Shown: piece after piece, positions 27,501-36,732 of the stretch
Layout of the letters: the number at the start of each line of letters is the position of its first letter
Position numbering within the stretch: position 1 is the first letter of the stretch
From: BJGN01 sp041159865
GTDB lineage: Bacteria > Bacteroidota > Bacteroidia > Chitinophagales > Saprospiraceae
NCBI GenBank assembly: GCA_041159865.1
Contig: JBEAXK010000162.1
Span: 1-50,284, forward strand
Reading direction: 5' to 3'
DNA: 50,284 nucleotides
Position numbers and translations under genes: made by a program
Notes under the pieces: generated by a model
The model's input: the letters and a program-made list of their open reading frames with translations, nothing else
Database searches by the model: none
Told to the model about the DNA's origin: nothing

Positions 27501-29386
27501 AGTTTATCGTAATTCGTTGGGTCGGAAAATAATTTTTTGAAATCTCCTTCTGAAATAGCCCTTTTCTTTTTTGAGGAATGTTGAATGGCTTTAAAAAGTT
27601 TTGAAGAAATAGCTTTTTTATTGTTTATTAAGGATTGATATATATCCCTGTTGTCAAGGGGTATTTTTTGACTAAATATAGTTATTAACTCATCGATAAA
27701 ATGTGGGAAATGCTCGTTTCTTTCAGGCATATCCATCCATTTATTTATTAAATTAGTGTAAAATGATGGTTGATTTATAAAAGTTTTTAGGGTAGGATAA
27801 ATGCTGGAAATTATTTTACTAAACTCTTCAAACAAAGGGAAGTTGTTGCTTAGTAATTTGGTTGTTATATTTTTTAATTGCAGTAAATTTAGCTTATCAT
27901 ATTCTTTTAAGGTTAAGATTACTTTTTTTTCATCTTTTAAATATGTATAAAATGGTTTACTTTTTTTGTTGGCTGAATTTGCTTCTAACGCTATATACAA
28001 ATGTCTTAATAAAAATTCTTTATCTAAATTATATGTTTTAGTAATGTTTTTAATAAGTTGAGAAGCTACAATTTCATCTGTTTTTTGTTTTGTGAAAGTA
28101 TGAGACAAAATATGGGCATATATAATACTACTAACTGAAAGATTGCTTTTAGTAAAAATAAAATATTTATGGTTCAAATATTGAAAGGAATCTATTAAGG
28201 AAGTAATCATATTTAAATCTGTTGGATTCCATATTTCCAGCATTTCAAGTAGTATACTCTCTGAAAAAAGGTTGGCAGAATGTACTTTACTAATATTTAA
28301 TTTTCGGTGAATTTGAGTTAAAGCTAGGAATGTTTTCTTTTTATTTTGACGTATCATGAGGCGTAATAAACGATCTCTTTCTTTTTTTGATCTATACTTC
28401 CCTGTTAATTGATTTGAATTAGAGGAATAAAATAGCGTCAACAATGCTGAATATTCATCAAAATCGAGTTTTTGGGAAGGCTTAGGTAAGGTAATATTCA
28501 GGAAATCTCTTTTTAATAGTTCTTTGACCATACTTTTAATACCAAAAGTTTGTGGATAAGATTCTGGAAGAGATATAATGGCCTCATTGATTCTATCTAA
28601 TAAGGTCTTATAAGAAATACCATATTGTTTTGAAAGTAAGAGTAACTGATTTTTGAAGAATGCAGTTTGGTCAATACTCGTAGAAGTATGAGAAATTAAA
28701 TAAGTAAGAATCAGTTCTTGTAATACCTTTTTGAAAGCCCGGTCCTCTTCTTCGACTACTTTTTGTTTTTGGTGAATTTCACTTAGATCTGTGGCATATT
28801 GTTTGAAAAAAGAAGAAGGTCTGGGACTTAAGATACCAAATAGTTGATAGAGGGTTTCGTCTTTAAATTGATAAACAATCCTTTTTCTTGTAGTCTTTTC
28901 TTTCCCTAAAGTGAAAATCAGGTTTTTAGTTTTACCACTTTCCTCTCGAATATATTTTTTTAAAGACTCATCTGGAATAAATGGGGGATTTGCGCCCCAC
29001 CAGGGTATTTTTCCATACGTAATAAAATATTTTATCAGATTAAATTCTCTGTCGGATAAAGAAAAGGTTTTAATCTGCATATCTGTCTGATAATTATTTA
29101 CAACAAATTTTTCTTCAAACCATTTTTCTAAACTACTTTTAAACTTAGAAATTAAATGATTTCTGGTTTCATTTTGAGTTATATTACCAAGGTCTAATTC
29201 AATTTCTGGAATCCTTATGGTTTGATCCTGAATATTATATTTATTCAACAGACCTTCTAAAATTGCACTTAATTCATGTTCTGTTATACTTGAAATCAGG
29301 TCAGCTATAGGGGTGTAAAAATTTTCATTGGGAATTTGAATATCAAATGTCAGTTTCTCAATAGTATGTCCATGCACGATATTCAT
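24527..29386 (-). CDS. Contractile injection system tape-measure protein (Afp14-like)
   Basis: This 1619-residue protein matches the CIS tape-measure family, which sets tube and sheath length during assembly. N-terminal signature: MNIVHGHTIEKLTFDIQIP, then IPEIELDLGNI at about 60-70. Family-type L-x-Y-F-x-T-G-x-x-P segments recur as IKYFITYGKIPWW (118-130), IHYFVTGKIQAW, LQYYFESGFWPEG and LEYFLTYGSVPVE. C-terminal signature: NAGLILLWPFLGRFF (near 1460) followed by YLVTGKKEAPEYELALNKLLCG. The interior is Lys/Leu/Ile-rich and helical. Two strongly similar blocks, 130 residues apart, lie at about 494-549 and 624-678. It is the last gene of the - strand run, 13 bases after the Afp12-position gene. 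It is longer than many tape measures, so a long particle is expected. Confidence 0.9.
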   Translation of the reverse strand: MNIVHGHTIEKLTFDIQIPNENFYTPIADLISSITEHELSAILEGLLNKYNIQDQTIRIPEIELDLGNITQNETRNHLISKFKSSLEKWFEEKFVVNNYQTDMQIKTFSLSDREFNLIKYFITYGKIPWWGANPPFIPDESLKKYIREESGKTKNLIFTLGKEKTTRKRIVYQFKDETLYQLFGILSPRPSSFFKQYATDLSEIHQKQKVVEEEDRAFKKVLQELILTYLISHTSTSIDQTAFFKNQLLLLSKQYGISYKTLLDRINEAIISLPESYPQTFGIKSMVKELLKRDFLNITLPKPSQKLDFDEYSALLTLFYSSNSNQLTGKYRSKKERDRLLRLMIRQNKKKTFLALTQIHRKLNISKVHSANLFSESILLEMLEIWNPTDLNMITSLIDSFQYLNHKYFIFTKSNLSVSSIIYAHILSHTFTKQKTDEIVASQLIKNITKTYNLDKEFLLRHLYIALEANSANKKSKPFYTYLKDEKKVILTLKEYDKLNLLQLKNITTKLLSNNFPLFEEFSKIISSIYPTLKTFINQPSFYTNLINKWMDMPERNEHFPHFIDELITIFSQKIPLDNRDIYQSLINNKKAISSKLFKAIQHSSKKKRAISEGDFKKLFSDPTNYDKLDLPQLKNILAQLLKGNYPIFEEFIKKVFNIYPSLKSFINQPGFYIFLINMVLLNQSTIYKIDHFFLKVISRLANKLKTPLKTFIFPLLKTHTVIPDKLTKTLRLVYETIITKDPTYTETVEIPFKAAESIEKLIEILGSSLFNSISLPENADKTTLFLEVLLAQRELILEKLFENKFNPNISFLLVNGLPEEALQFLQMSIAGESYNELTRASNEVKNWFNRYNIIKIPRNKIGLWIKQNTLHFIILKGGTYAKSEDYYQFILEKLQKERILQLKELDKTLENLPKYFQGEIVSLISEQNSIPLPKAWRDNQYFNDILIHYFVTGKIQAWINTPYLEKKELEFIFKEGLKSENISLIKGILAMPMHLNILNRILSLLGKTDPLVIIHQINKIYPEKSVLSFYQSVIKTAIGLQISSDIKESIFIFFMQNKLWSISNQILKNEILTDNIYKKYKVNLNLGEVNITGQAFKLTWLQYYFESGFWPEGFPEESLPQYFEFLRLRILENPILLLNITESLSYRSFHQKIIRKIFSAKEIALIFNKIIQIKNLSSLTLDNIIEMYLVKDTAFILKNHLEILYESLLSLLLFERNQKISIENQLTNDLSTIIPEIKSEEKPDRKRQFSYTWEKEMALLEYFLTYGSVPVEYTTFNAERWPALIENLKLNAPRNLMYKLHFWSKTPYKINRLLEIVSDSTAISLISLIHYDLYEELTLLEKSVETVTGEKMRLKLGLKDEKSFLKNILFFWSKSQKIQPSPIPIVYQYFSSYIEKKRLQPGLLLALLVEKIKNVSSKQINVIKSLQKYTKDTQVEKAIKKEIPISQEGLPPESIYVANAGLILLWPFLGRFFRRLNLVGTKEFIDEACLMRGILLTQYLVTGKKEAPEYELALNKLLCGADMDMEIDSEIEITEEEINLSNSLLTGAITNWEKLKGTRIGTFRETFLQRNGSLYYMNNRWELKVEKKAYDLLLETLPWGIQMIQMSWMKERLVVLWR
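27353..27907 (-). repeat. 130-residue in-frame duplication inside the tape-measure gene
   Basis: Blocks EYDKLNLLQLKNI...FINQPSFYTNLIN (27740-27907) and NYDKLDLPQLKNI...FINQPGFYIFLIN (27353-27517) align over about 55 residues without gaps. The nucleotide string GGTTGATTTATAAAAG recurs exactly 390 bases apart. Outside these cores the two 130-residue units have diverged. Confidence 0.8.
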
Positions 29387-29399
29387 TGTTGATTATTTT

Positions 29400-32174
29400 C
29401 TAATCGTAGGAAAGAATAAGCTGAACAAGTTGCAGGGAAAGATTATCCAGGGTATTAAAATCAGGTGTTATTTTTTGTTTTTCTTCCAGCCATTTCTGGT
29501 AAACTGCTTCAAAAATGCTCATTTTTTCGATATCAATAAAAAATAATTTAAAATTAAAATGGGCAGGAATTAAATTATCTACGGTATCTTTTATTAAGTT
29601 TTTAAAATCTTCATTTTGAAATCTTGCTGGCCAGTTAGGGAAAATGATACTCGATGCATTGGAAAATTCAAAATTGATTGGAAACATCGTAGATGGTGAA
29701 GATTGTTGTAAAATCTCAAAACTTGATTCCAGTTCTTTTTTACCATCAACTATATCTTGAAAGTATTGGACAGCTATTTCCATTTCCTTTTCGGCCACAA
29801 AAGTTGAATAAAATTCTTTTTGAATCTTACCTATGATTTCATTCCGCTCATTATAAAGAACTACCTGATATTTAGTTTGTTGAATAATCTCTATAATTCC
29901 ATAATTTTCTTTTTTCGAGCCGATAAATGGAAAATCCTCGACTAAATTTTTAAGTTTGACCACGTCACTGGAGGAAGTACCTGTGAGGTAAATCTCACCA
30001 TTAACATCATAAAAATGAAGGGTAAAAATTACTACTTCCAGTGGTCTTAGTAAAATATGCTCAATCAAGTGAAATCCTTCACACAACTGATTCAAGGAAA
30101 TAAAGCGATCAATAGCTTTATTTAATTTATCAATACAAAGATTTTCTTCCTTTGACTCATATACTACCGTTTCAATATTTAATTGAGGACTTTTATAAAT
30201 TAAATGATAAAGATATTCAGAATACGAGCCCGTACGCACTAATTTATAGAATTGATTTGAAATTCCGTGAAGGAATAAATCATGGATAAGATGGCTGTTT
30301 TCAGCAAAAAAAGAGACCTTATCCATTTCATAAGCGCCATCTTTTATTCTCAGCACCTCTAATTTTTGATTATTTTCCAATTCAAGGATACTATTCGTCC
30401 AGCTTTGTTTCAGCCTTTCTTCTTTATTAATGGTAGCATACTGCAAGAGTGGTTTGACAAATGATTTTGTTTCCTGACTTTTAATATTGAGTAAAAGACT
30501 TAACTTTTGTGCAATACCCGAAATATTAGTAGTTTCCCAGGCAGGTTGAAGGTAGTTAAAACCAATACCTCTTTTATATCCAATATTTAAGATTTGTTTC
30601 AGGAAACGAATTTTTGCGAGAATCATTTCTTTTTCAATATCTACCTTAGAAGTTAAACCGCGAAGGTTTTCAAACTTTTTAAGGATATCGTCAGGAAATG
30701 TTTCTCCAAAACGAGCTAATAAATGATTCAGGATCCTATTTCTTCTTTCAAAAAATGGATCCATTTCTTCATTTATTTTCCCCAGATTTGTTTCATATTC
30801 ATTTAAATCTTCTCCATTAACTATTTTGTTTAATTGGGGTATATCATGAGGTATTTGATAAAAATAGGTTTGATTAAGATCTGGATTTATAGAATATAAT
30901 TTTTTAGTATTTACCAATTGAGCTAAATAATTTGCCATTATCTGTTCAAAAAAGGTCAGATATGCTTTGAGCTGAAATGCTTGAGCTCTTCTTTCATGGG
31001 TAGCAGAAGAGGGAAGTGAGCTATCCTTTAGACCATATATATCAGGAAGTTCATTTTGAATGGAATAATATGCTTTAATTTCCTCTTCCTGGAAACGACC
31101 CTGAATAATTTCCTGAGAAACTATTTTTGGTGTTCTATAATTTTGTAAACTATCAGCAATTTGAGAATTGAAGAATTGCTGAGTGGTCAATGGATCTGTT
31201 TTATATTGGAGATTATTTTTTAATATGATGATTTGATTTCCCGAATTTTCATCTTGCATTAAGTTCTTATCCAGAATTGGGAACTCATCATTTTCAAAGG
31301 TTACTAAATTTTCATGACACCGAACCTCATTTTTCATTAAATGAAGTTCTTCGACGTATTTAACACCAGGTACATCTGCAATCAATTCCTTAATTCTTGA
31401 TAAATAAATTCCTTTTACGGCTGGTTTTAAATCGTTTTCATCTAAATATCCAAAGGGAAGTGTAGGACCCTGGAATATTATATCAGGATCAATCCCAGCT
31501 TTTAATAAATCATCAGGATGTTGAAACTTTATTTCAGGATTTAAGAATTCATTGATTTTTGAAAAAATTTGTGCTAATAATAATTCCCCAACAGTATCAG
31601 GATCAATTTGAATTATACCATGAAGGCTTATTTTTACGCCACTCATAATAACAATTTTATTGATATCAAAGCCAATTAACCTATTCGAGTTGAATTCATT
31701 TTTTACTTTACTAATTAGGTTTAATTTTTCTTCTGGAGAAAGTTCTTTTCCGGCTTGGACTAAAATATCAATTAATCCTTGGTAACCTGCTCCATCATCT
31801 TTAACAGGATGAATCCAGCAATTTTTAATTTCTGGAATTTTACCAATAAATAATTTCCTGTAATCATTAATGAGTATTGGACTTGATGGGAAAATTAAAT
31901 GTGGGGGAAATAATAAATTATCAGATTTTTTATGTTCTTTATCATTTTTTATAAACAGTAAATCGGTAATCGGAAATTGCGTTCTATAGGCTAAATCAGT
32001 TATGGCAAAGCACAATTGTTCTAAAAAGGTGACGCCAGGGTCATGATAGTTAAAGTCAGTCCAGATATTTCCAGAAAATTGCTGAGCAAAATGAAGGGCT
32101 TTTTCTCTCAACCATTCATAATTCAAAGAAGGTTGTGCATAATTTTCTTTGCTTACCGTTTGTGCTTTTTTCAT
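29400..32174 (-). CDS. eCIS baseplate wedge protein, Afp12 position
   Basis: This 924-residue protein lies between the fibre-like gene and the tape-measure gene, where Afp12/Pvc12 baseplate proteins are found. Near the N-terminus it has WTDFNYHDPGVTFLEQLCFA followed by ITDLAYRTQFP, the W-T-D-[YF]-N-x-H-D-P-G-[VI]-T-x-L-E motif shared by gp6/gpJ-like wedge proteins of contractile systems. The remainder has beta-rich segments (PVKDDGAGYQGLIDILVQAG, EIYLTGTSSSDVVKL) and a helical tail (KMSIFEAVYQKWLEEKQ). I infer one of the two large wedge subunits that open and trigger contraction. The order of genes supports the assignment more than pairwise similarity I can judge by eye. It ends 13 bases before the tape-measure start. 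Confidence 0.8.
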   Translation of the reverse strand: MKKAQTVSKENYAQPSLNYEWLREKALHFAQQFSGNIWTDFNYHDPGVTFLEQLCFAITDLAYRTQFPITDLLFIKNDKEHKKSDNLLFPPHLIFPSSPILINDYRKLFIGKIPEIKNCWIHPVKDDGAGYQGLIDILVQAGKELSPEEKLNLISKVKNEFNSNRLIGFDINKIVIMSGVKISLHGIIQIDPDTVGELLLAQIFSKINEFLNPEIKFQHPDDLLKAGIDPDIIFQGPTLPFGYLDENDLKPAVKGIYLSRIKELIADVPGVKYVEELHLMKNEVRCHENLVTFENDEFPILDKNLMQDENSGNQIIILKNNLQYKTDPLTTQQFFNSQIADSLQNYRTPKIVSQEIIQGRFQEEEIKAYYSIQNELPDIYGLKDSSLPSSATHERRAQAFQLKAYLTFFEQIMANYLAQLVNTKKLYSINPDLNQTYFYQIPHDIPQLNKIVNGEDLNEYETNLGKINEEMDPFFERRNRILNHLLARFGETFPDDILKKFENLRGLTSKVDIEKEMILAKIRFLKQILNIGYKRGIGFNYLQPAWETTNISGIAQKLSLLLNIKSQETKSFVKPLLQYATINKEERLKQSWTNSILELENNQKLEVLRIKDGAYEMDKVSFFAENSHLIHDLFLHGISNQFYKLVRTGSYSEYLYHLIYKSPQLNIETVVYESKEENLCIDKLNKAIDRFISLNQLCEGFHLIEHILLRPLEVVIFTLHFYDVNGEIYLTGTSSSDVVKLKNLVEDFPFIGSKKENYGIIEIIQQTKYQVVLYNERNEIIGKIQKEFYSTFVAEKEMEIAVQYFQDIVDGKKELESSFEILQQSSPSTMFPINFEFSNASSIIFPNWPARFQNEDFKNLIKDTVDNLIPAHFNFKLFFIDIEKMSIFEAVYQKWLEEKQKITPDFNTLDNLSLQLVQLILSYD

Positions 32175-32189
32175 TATCCTAATTAGACT

Positions 32190-32933
32190 TTATTCTGAAA
32201 CAGACCAAAGTTGGGTTACATGAAAATTAATTTGATAGGGTTCTGCATTTTGATCATTTAGACCATAATGTCTTCTGGTTCTGACTTGTAGGGAATAATT
32301 ATTGACTGACCCCGTCCATCTGAATTGTAATTGGTTTAGAAAACCGCCATAATTTGCAGCCGTTTTCCGTATGGACCATCTGGACAGATAACCACCAAAA
32401 GTAGCCAAGGCTATAGCATGAGCTATGGCATAACGACCGCTTCCCTTTTTACCACTTATCTGGGCCATTAATTCAAAAGCATTTACCCCATCAAGTTCTG
32501 ACAGAATATTATGCCATTTAGCATCACCTGGAACTTGCCCTGCAGCAAAAATTCCCTTTCTGGCTTCCATTCCTATACACCCTTTTACTTCTAATTTTGA
32601 GGTAGGGTTTAAAATTCCAATGCCTACATTTCCTCCGTTTTTTAGTACGAGTCTATGGTCATTATCAGTTTCGTGGAAGGTTAATCCCTTTGAATTTCCG
32701 TCATTTAAACTTATAAACCAGTCTGGATTTGATTTTTGTGAATTTTCATAAAAAGAAAGAAGTCTTTTTGAATAGCCCATGGGTGCAATACGGAAGCCAT
32801 CTTCAACACTCCTACCAATACCATCTTCAACTATATTTATAGAGGAATCAATAAGGTCAGCAAAATTGGTTTCTGTAGGAACACTTCCTTTCCTAAAGAA
32901 ATTTTTCAACGTAATCCTATTTAAAATGGCCAT
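32190..32933 (-). CDS. Fibre-like protein inserted between the two baseplate wedge genes
   Basis: This 247-residue protein is not part of the canonical AFP gene order at this place. Residues about 8-34 (LKNFFRKGSVPTETNFADLID) resemble a segment seen in Bacteroidota phage-like tail proteins. Residues 100-118 contain GNVGIGILNPTSKLEVKG, close to the GNVGIGTxxPxxKL(E/H)V signature of trimeric tail-fibre and surface-adhesin proteins. The C-terminal half (about 125-247) is Gly/Ala/aromatic-rich and predicted beta. There is no signal peptide, consistent with a cytoplasmically assembled particle part. I infer a baseplate-attached fibre or receptor-binding protein, the functional counterpart of Afp13, though much shorter. 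It is tightly packed with both neighbours (15 and 6 bases). Confidence 0.6.
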   Translation of the reverse strand: MAILNRITLKNFFRKGSVPTETNFADLIDSSINIVEDGIGRSVEDGFRIAPMGYSKRLLSFYENSQKSNPDWFISLNDGNSKGLTFHETDNDHRLVLKNGGNVGIGILNPTSKLEVKGCIGMEARKGIFAAGQVPGDAKWHNILSELDGVNAFELMAQISGKKGSGRYAIAHAIALATFGGYLSRWSIRKTAANYGGFLNQLQFRWTGSVNNYSLQVRTRRHYGLNDQNAEPYQINFHVTQLWSVSE

Positions 32934-32939
32934 GATACA

Positions 32940-35900
32940 TTAAAAATTGAAGGTGAATAAAACAGGAGATTTTTTTTCGTCATTGGTCATCTCATTTTTA
33001 ACCTTAAGGTCTGAATCCTCTGTCATTTGAGGTATATCAGAAGCAATAACGAGTGTATTTCCTATGCGAAAATCAGATAAGTCGGCAGGTTCGGGGGCAT
33101 GAAACTGGGGTTTTTCCAGTATTGTGATGTCATTAGAAAAACTTGGAATCAATACTGACCATGGCGTTCCTCCTTTTAATAAACTATCTGTTGATTCTAT
33201 ATCGGAAGCAGTGTCTTTTAATAAATACAGCCCATTGTCATTCATTTGTAACTGAATGACTGAAAGTCCAGTTAAAAATTTTACATAAGGCCTCGATTCA
33301 ACAAATTGTATAAGTGCTGATTTTTTTATAGATCCTCCTAAAGAGGCATCTACATTGTCATTATAAAACCAGGGACAAATAAATTGTAGTAAATCTTTTT
33401 GTAATTCGTGTATAAATCGTCCTGTAGATTTACCATCAAAAATAACTTTTGCCTTTAACCTAAGATATTCATAGCTTGGATTCCTAATTTCCAGTTTGAG
33501 AAATGGACTGGTGTAAGCATGAATGAAATCTCTAATTTCTTCAATAAGCTCGGGGTTTAATTTTGGTTCATAAAATTGCTTTTCGCCATAGACTTTGGGA
33601 ATGGCAACAATAACGATTTCTCCTTTTGAAATAAAATTTTCATGACTGTTATGACCGATACATTTTACCTGATTTAATTCATCAAATCTGTTTAAAAGCA
33701 TATGTTCCATATCCCACCTTGTCAAACATCTGTTTTTATGTCTTATTCTTTCTGCTACTCTCGTATGAAAAATGTAATCTGTCTCTTGATGTGTTCCGTT
33801 GAAAGAATCCAGGGGTTGTATAATATTCATTATACCTTCAACAGGGGTGAAAAATTCATTTATACTTTTGGCAGGTAACCTGGTTGGATGATTGAATGAA
33901 TCTTTTGTATATTGGTAAGTAGCAGTAGTTGCATTGTTGTAAATCCTTATTATTTTACTAAATAAATCTGCTTTTTGTCTGGTAACAGCTCTTATCCAGT
34001 AAATATTTCCTGGAAGTACATCATTATTATTTGTCATGTTTATAGGTAGTGAAAAGCTAATTATACCTGTAACCATTAGATTTCTTGTCCCATCATTAAG
34101 AATATTATCAGATTCAAAATCAATCCATTCTTCATGGGATAAATATTGCCATCTTACCTCAGTTTTATGTCCTATTTCCCATTGTTCACTTCTTTTTGTA
34201 TGGAAAAGCAAGTGTAACTGTTGGGGTAAATTTAAATTTTCAACACCCAAAAATAAGTATCCCTCTTCAGGTAAAGCAGGAATAATCTGTTTCCTTTTGG
34301 GCTTTCCATCTGAAAATATATTTTCTATTCCAAAAGGATGTAAATGGTAGATTTTTTCTTCTTTTGCAGGGTTATTTTCATAAAGTTTTCTTTCATCAAA
34401 CTGAAATTTGCTTTTCGATGAGTAGTCTATTTTTAAATTTGAAACGATAGGAAAAACAGGATTATTGGGTATAGATTTAGTCGGTTTTTCACCAGAAAGC
34501 AAGGAATTTGGTTTTGCATTTTCAGTAACTGCATTAACAAAAATTTTAGGATATAAATCAAAACCAAAACCCATAGGTGGATTTGTCAGAGTGAATTTTA
34601 GAAAACCTGTTTGTTTTTCTCTTCTAAATTGTTTCGTTACTTCTTCGGATAAGGTATAATTGGGTTGAATTTCTAGTTTAGAAAAATCAATTTCTTCAAA
34701 AGTGGTCTTTTCCAGATTACCATCTATAGGTTCTTCCTTGAAAAGAGAAAAATTTTGTGCTTCAATGTAATTTTCTGGATTAAACTGGAAATTCGATAGC
34801 GCTGAAAGACTTACCTTAAATGACTTGGAACTTATGTTTTTTTGATAAGCTTCATAATGTGAGATGAAGTTACCTCCATCAAGCCCTAAGGGCTGATATT
34901 CCACTGAAATGTTCAGGTCATTTATATCTTTTGAAAATAATTCTGAACTTCCAACAATAAAATAAGACCCTAATGAAGGTACAGGACCAAAAAGAGGAAA
35001 AGGATTTGAAGAATCTATAGCTCCTAAATGATTAAATAAGGATAAATTTTTTAGCTTTTTTACCTTTACTTCAAGTTCTATTTCATTTAATCTCATATTT
35101 TCTAAATAGGAATAGGGGTGTGTGGTCAAACCTCCACCCATTAAAACTCGGATAACTGGATGAACAGATTTATAATTACCAAAATGGATACTTTCATTAA
35201 AAGGTATAATAGCAGGTGCAGATTCATCTAGCTCGAAAGCAATGATTATGGGGTTTTTTGTCCAGTCCGTTGGGGATATGATTTGATAATTGACAGGTGA
35301 CACCCAACCCTTCTCTGCAGTTAGTGATATGGTAAAAGCATGTGCAAAAACTTCGTGAAAAACTTCCTCAGGCTTAAGGTGTCTTTTTTCCGCAATATCA
35401 AGTAATAAGAAGGTTAATTTATCAATAGACTCTGGGGTGAAAAATAAAGATATGGACACAGAACGGATACCACCGCATAATCTAAGTGTAGGCGAAGAGA
35501 CAGCAAATCCAATTTTCAAATCTGACATCGTTTTTTCTTCCTCACCCAAAAAAAGTTGTTCCTCACCTAAGGAAGAGATTGGCTCGAAATCTGATAAATC
35601 ATCGATTTGTTTTCCGTATATCCCTGAAACTAATCTGTATTTGGAATAAACATCAACCAGTGGATTTCTGCTAACATAAAGGGTGATTAATTTATTTACA
35701 GAGGCATGTGTTAATTGAACACCCAGATCAGTTTTATATTTTTCAGGAAATCCTAATTCGTTTTGTCCAGCATGTAAAATGGTATCTTTTTCTAAAAAAA
35801 CTTCTTTATAATCTGGATTTAAAATAGCATAAACAAAGAGGGAATCTGGATTTCCATTTTTAGGTTTTTGACCTAATACTTTAGTGTAGAAAAAGTCTAA

Positions 35901-36719
35901 ATGTTTTTGGGTTATTTTATTTAAATCTGTTTTTAAAACGGCATACAATTCAAGAAAAGAAAAAATTAAACCATTATGAGGGGCGTGATTTTCATTTTCA
36001 AAATAGGTTTTATGAAATAAGTCTGGTGCTTTTAAATTCAAGGATCTATAAATTGAAATAATAGGAGGATACAATAAAATAACTTCTTTTATGGCATGAC
36101 TAATCTGGTCAATTTCATTGTTGCCAAAATGATAAATAGAAATGGGTTCTGTATCTTCAATTTTCCAGATAGTTAAAAACGATGAATAGTCATTTTGCAT
36201 GTAAATGGGCAAATCAGAGGAGGTTTTTGCCATGTCATAGGCAATTAATTTTGAGAGTAAATTGGTTCCTTCAGCAATGATTGCGGTATAAAGTTCATTT
36301 TCAATTGGGGTTATATGGACTCCTTTATTCGTTTCGGAAGCTCTTTTATACCAGGTATTTAATTGTTTAAGTAAGTTTAAGCAGAAAATGAAAAACCGTT
36401 CAAACTGATTAATTTTAGCTAAGAGTTCATTATAACCTTCAAAAGAATTTAAAATATGTATCTTTTCTTTTTCAATAGTTTCAATATTTATGCCTGCTAT
36501 TTCAGCTAACAAAAAGGCATCATCCCCTTCAAAAAAAGGCTTCCACGTTTCATTTTCACTGCCATCGATGGAATAAAATTTTAGAAGATGGGATTGTTGG
36601 TATATAAATCGAAGAAAATCTCCAGTTGTTCGTTCGTCTGGTATAAAATATTGACAATCAAGCGCTTTGTTGATGCGATTTTTTCTTGAAGAACCTTGAT
36701 ATGAGGATAAATTATTCAA
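32940..36719 (-). CDS. eCIS large baseplate J-like wedge protein, Afp11 position
   Basis: This is a 1259-residue protein directly after the gp25-like gene, the place of Afp11/Pvc11. The C-terminal third carries the features of baseplate J/gp47-like proteins: HTRVAERIRHKNRCLTRWD then MEHMLLNRF, IVIVAIPKVYG, PELIEEIRDFIHAYTSPF, and the assembly-domain-like KSALIQFVESRPYVKFLTG. The first 300 residues are helical with no recognised motif, and the centre is beta-rich with embedded beta-sandwich-like parts (LEVKVKKLKNLSLFNHLG). It is larger than Afp11 of Serratia, which suggests extra decoration domains. Expected role: wedge subunit of the baseplate connecting spike, sheath initiation and fibres. 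No signal peptide, as expected for cytoplasmic assembly. Confidence 0.82.
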   Translation of the reverse strand: MNNLSSYQGSSRKNRINKALDCQYFIPDERTTGDFLRFIYQQSHLLKFYSIDGSENETWKPFFEGDDAFLLAEIAGINIETIEKEKIHILNSFEGYNELLAKINQFERFFIFCLNLLKQLNTWYKRASETNKGVHITPIENELYTAIIAEGTNLLSKLIAYDMAKTSSDLPIYMQNDYSSFLTIWKIEDTEPISIYHFGNNEIDQISHAIKEVILLYPPIISIYRSLNLKAPDLFHKTYFENENHAPHNGLIFSFLELYAVLKTDLNKITQKHLDFFYTKVLGQKPKNGNPDSLFVYAILNPDYKEVFLEKDTILHAGQNELGFPEKYKTDLGVQLTHASVNKLITLYVSRNPLVDVYSKYRLVSGIYGKQIDDLSDFEPISSLGEEQLFLGEEEKTMSDLKIGFAVSSPTLRLCGGIRSVSISLFFTPESIDKLTFLLLDIAEKRHLKPEEVFHEVFAHAFTISLTAEKGWVSPVNYQIISPTDWTKNPIIIAFELDESAPAIIPFNESIHFGNYKSVHPVIRVLMGGGLTTHPYSYLENMRLNEIELEVKVKKLKNLSLFNHLGAIDSSNPFPLFGPVPSLGSYFIVGSSELFSKDINDLNISVEYQPLGLDGGNFISHYEAYQKNISSKSFKVSLSALSNFQFNPENYIEAQNFSLFKEEPIDGNLEKTTFEEIDFSKLEIQPNYTLSEEVTKQFRREKQTGFLKFTLTNPPMGFGFDLYPKIFVNAVTENAKPNSLLSGEKPTKSIPNNPVFPIVSNLKIDYSSKSKFQFDERKLYENNPAKEEKIYHLHPFGIENIFSDGKPKRKQIIPALPEEGYLFLGVENLNLPQQLHLLFHTKRSEQWEIGHKTEVRWQYLSHEEWIDFESDNILNDGTRNLMVTGIISFSLPINMTNNNDVLPGNIYWIRAVTRQKADLFSKIIRIYNNATTATYQYTKDSFNHPTRLPAKSINEFFTPVEGIMNIIQPLDSFNGTHQETDYIFHTRVAERIRHKNRCLTRWDMEHMLLNRFDELNQVKCIGHNSHENFISKGEIVIVAIPKVYGEKQFYEPKLNPELIEEIRDFIHAYTSPFLKLEIRNPSYEYLRLKAKVIFDGKSTGRFIHELQKDLLQFICPWFYNDNVDASLGGSIKKSALIQFVESRPYVKFLTGLSVIQLQMNDNGLYLLKDTASDIESTDSLLKGGTPWSVLIPSFSNDITILEKPQFHAPEPADLSDFRIGNTLVIASDIPQMTEDSDLKVKNEMTNDEKKSPVLFTFNF

Positions 36720-36732
36720 CGCGATTTAAATT

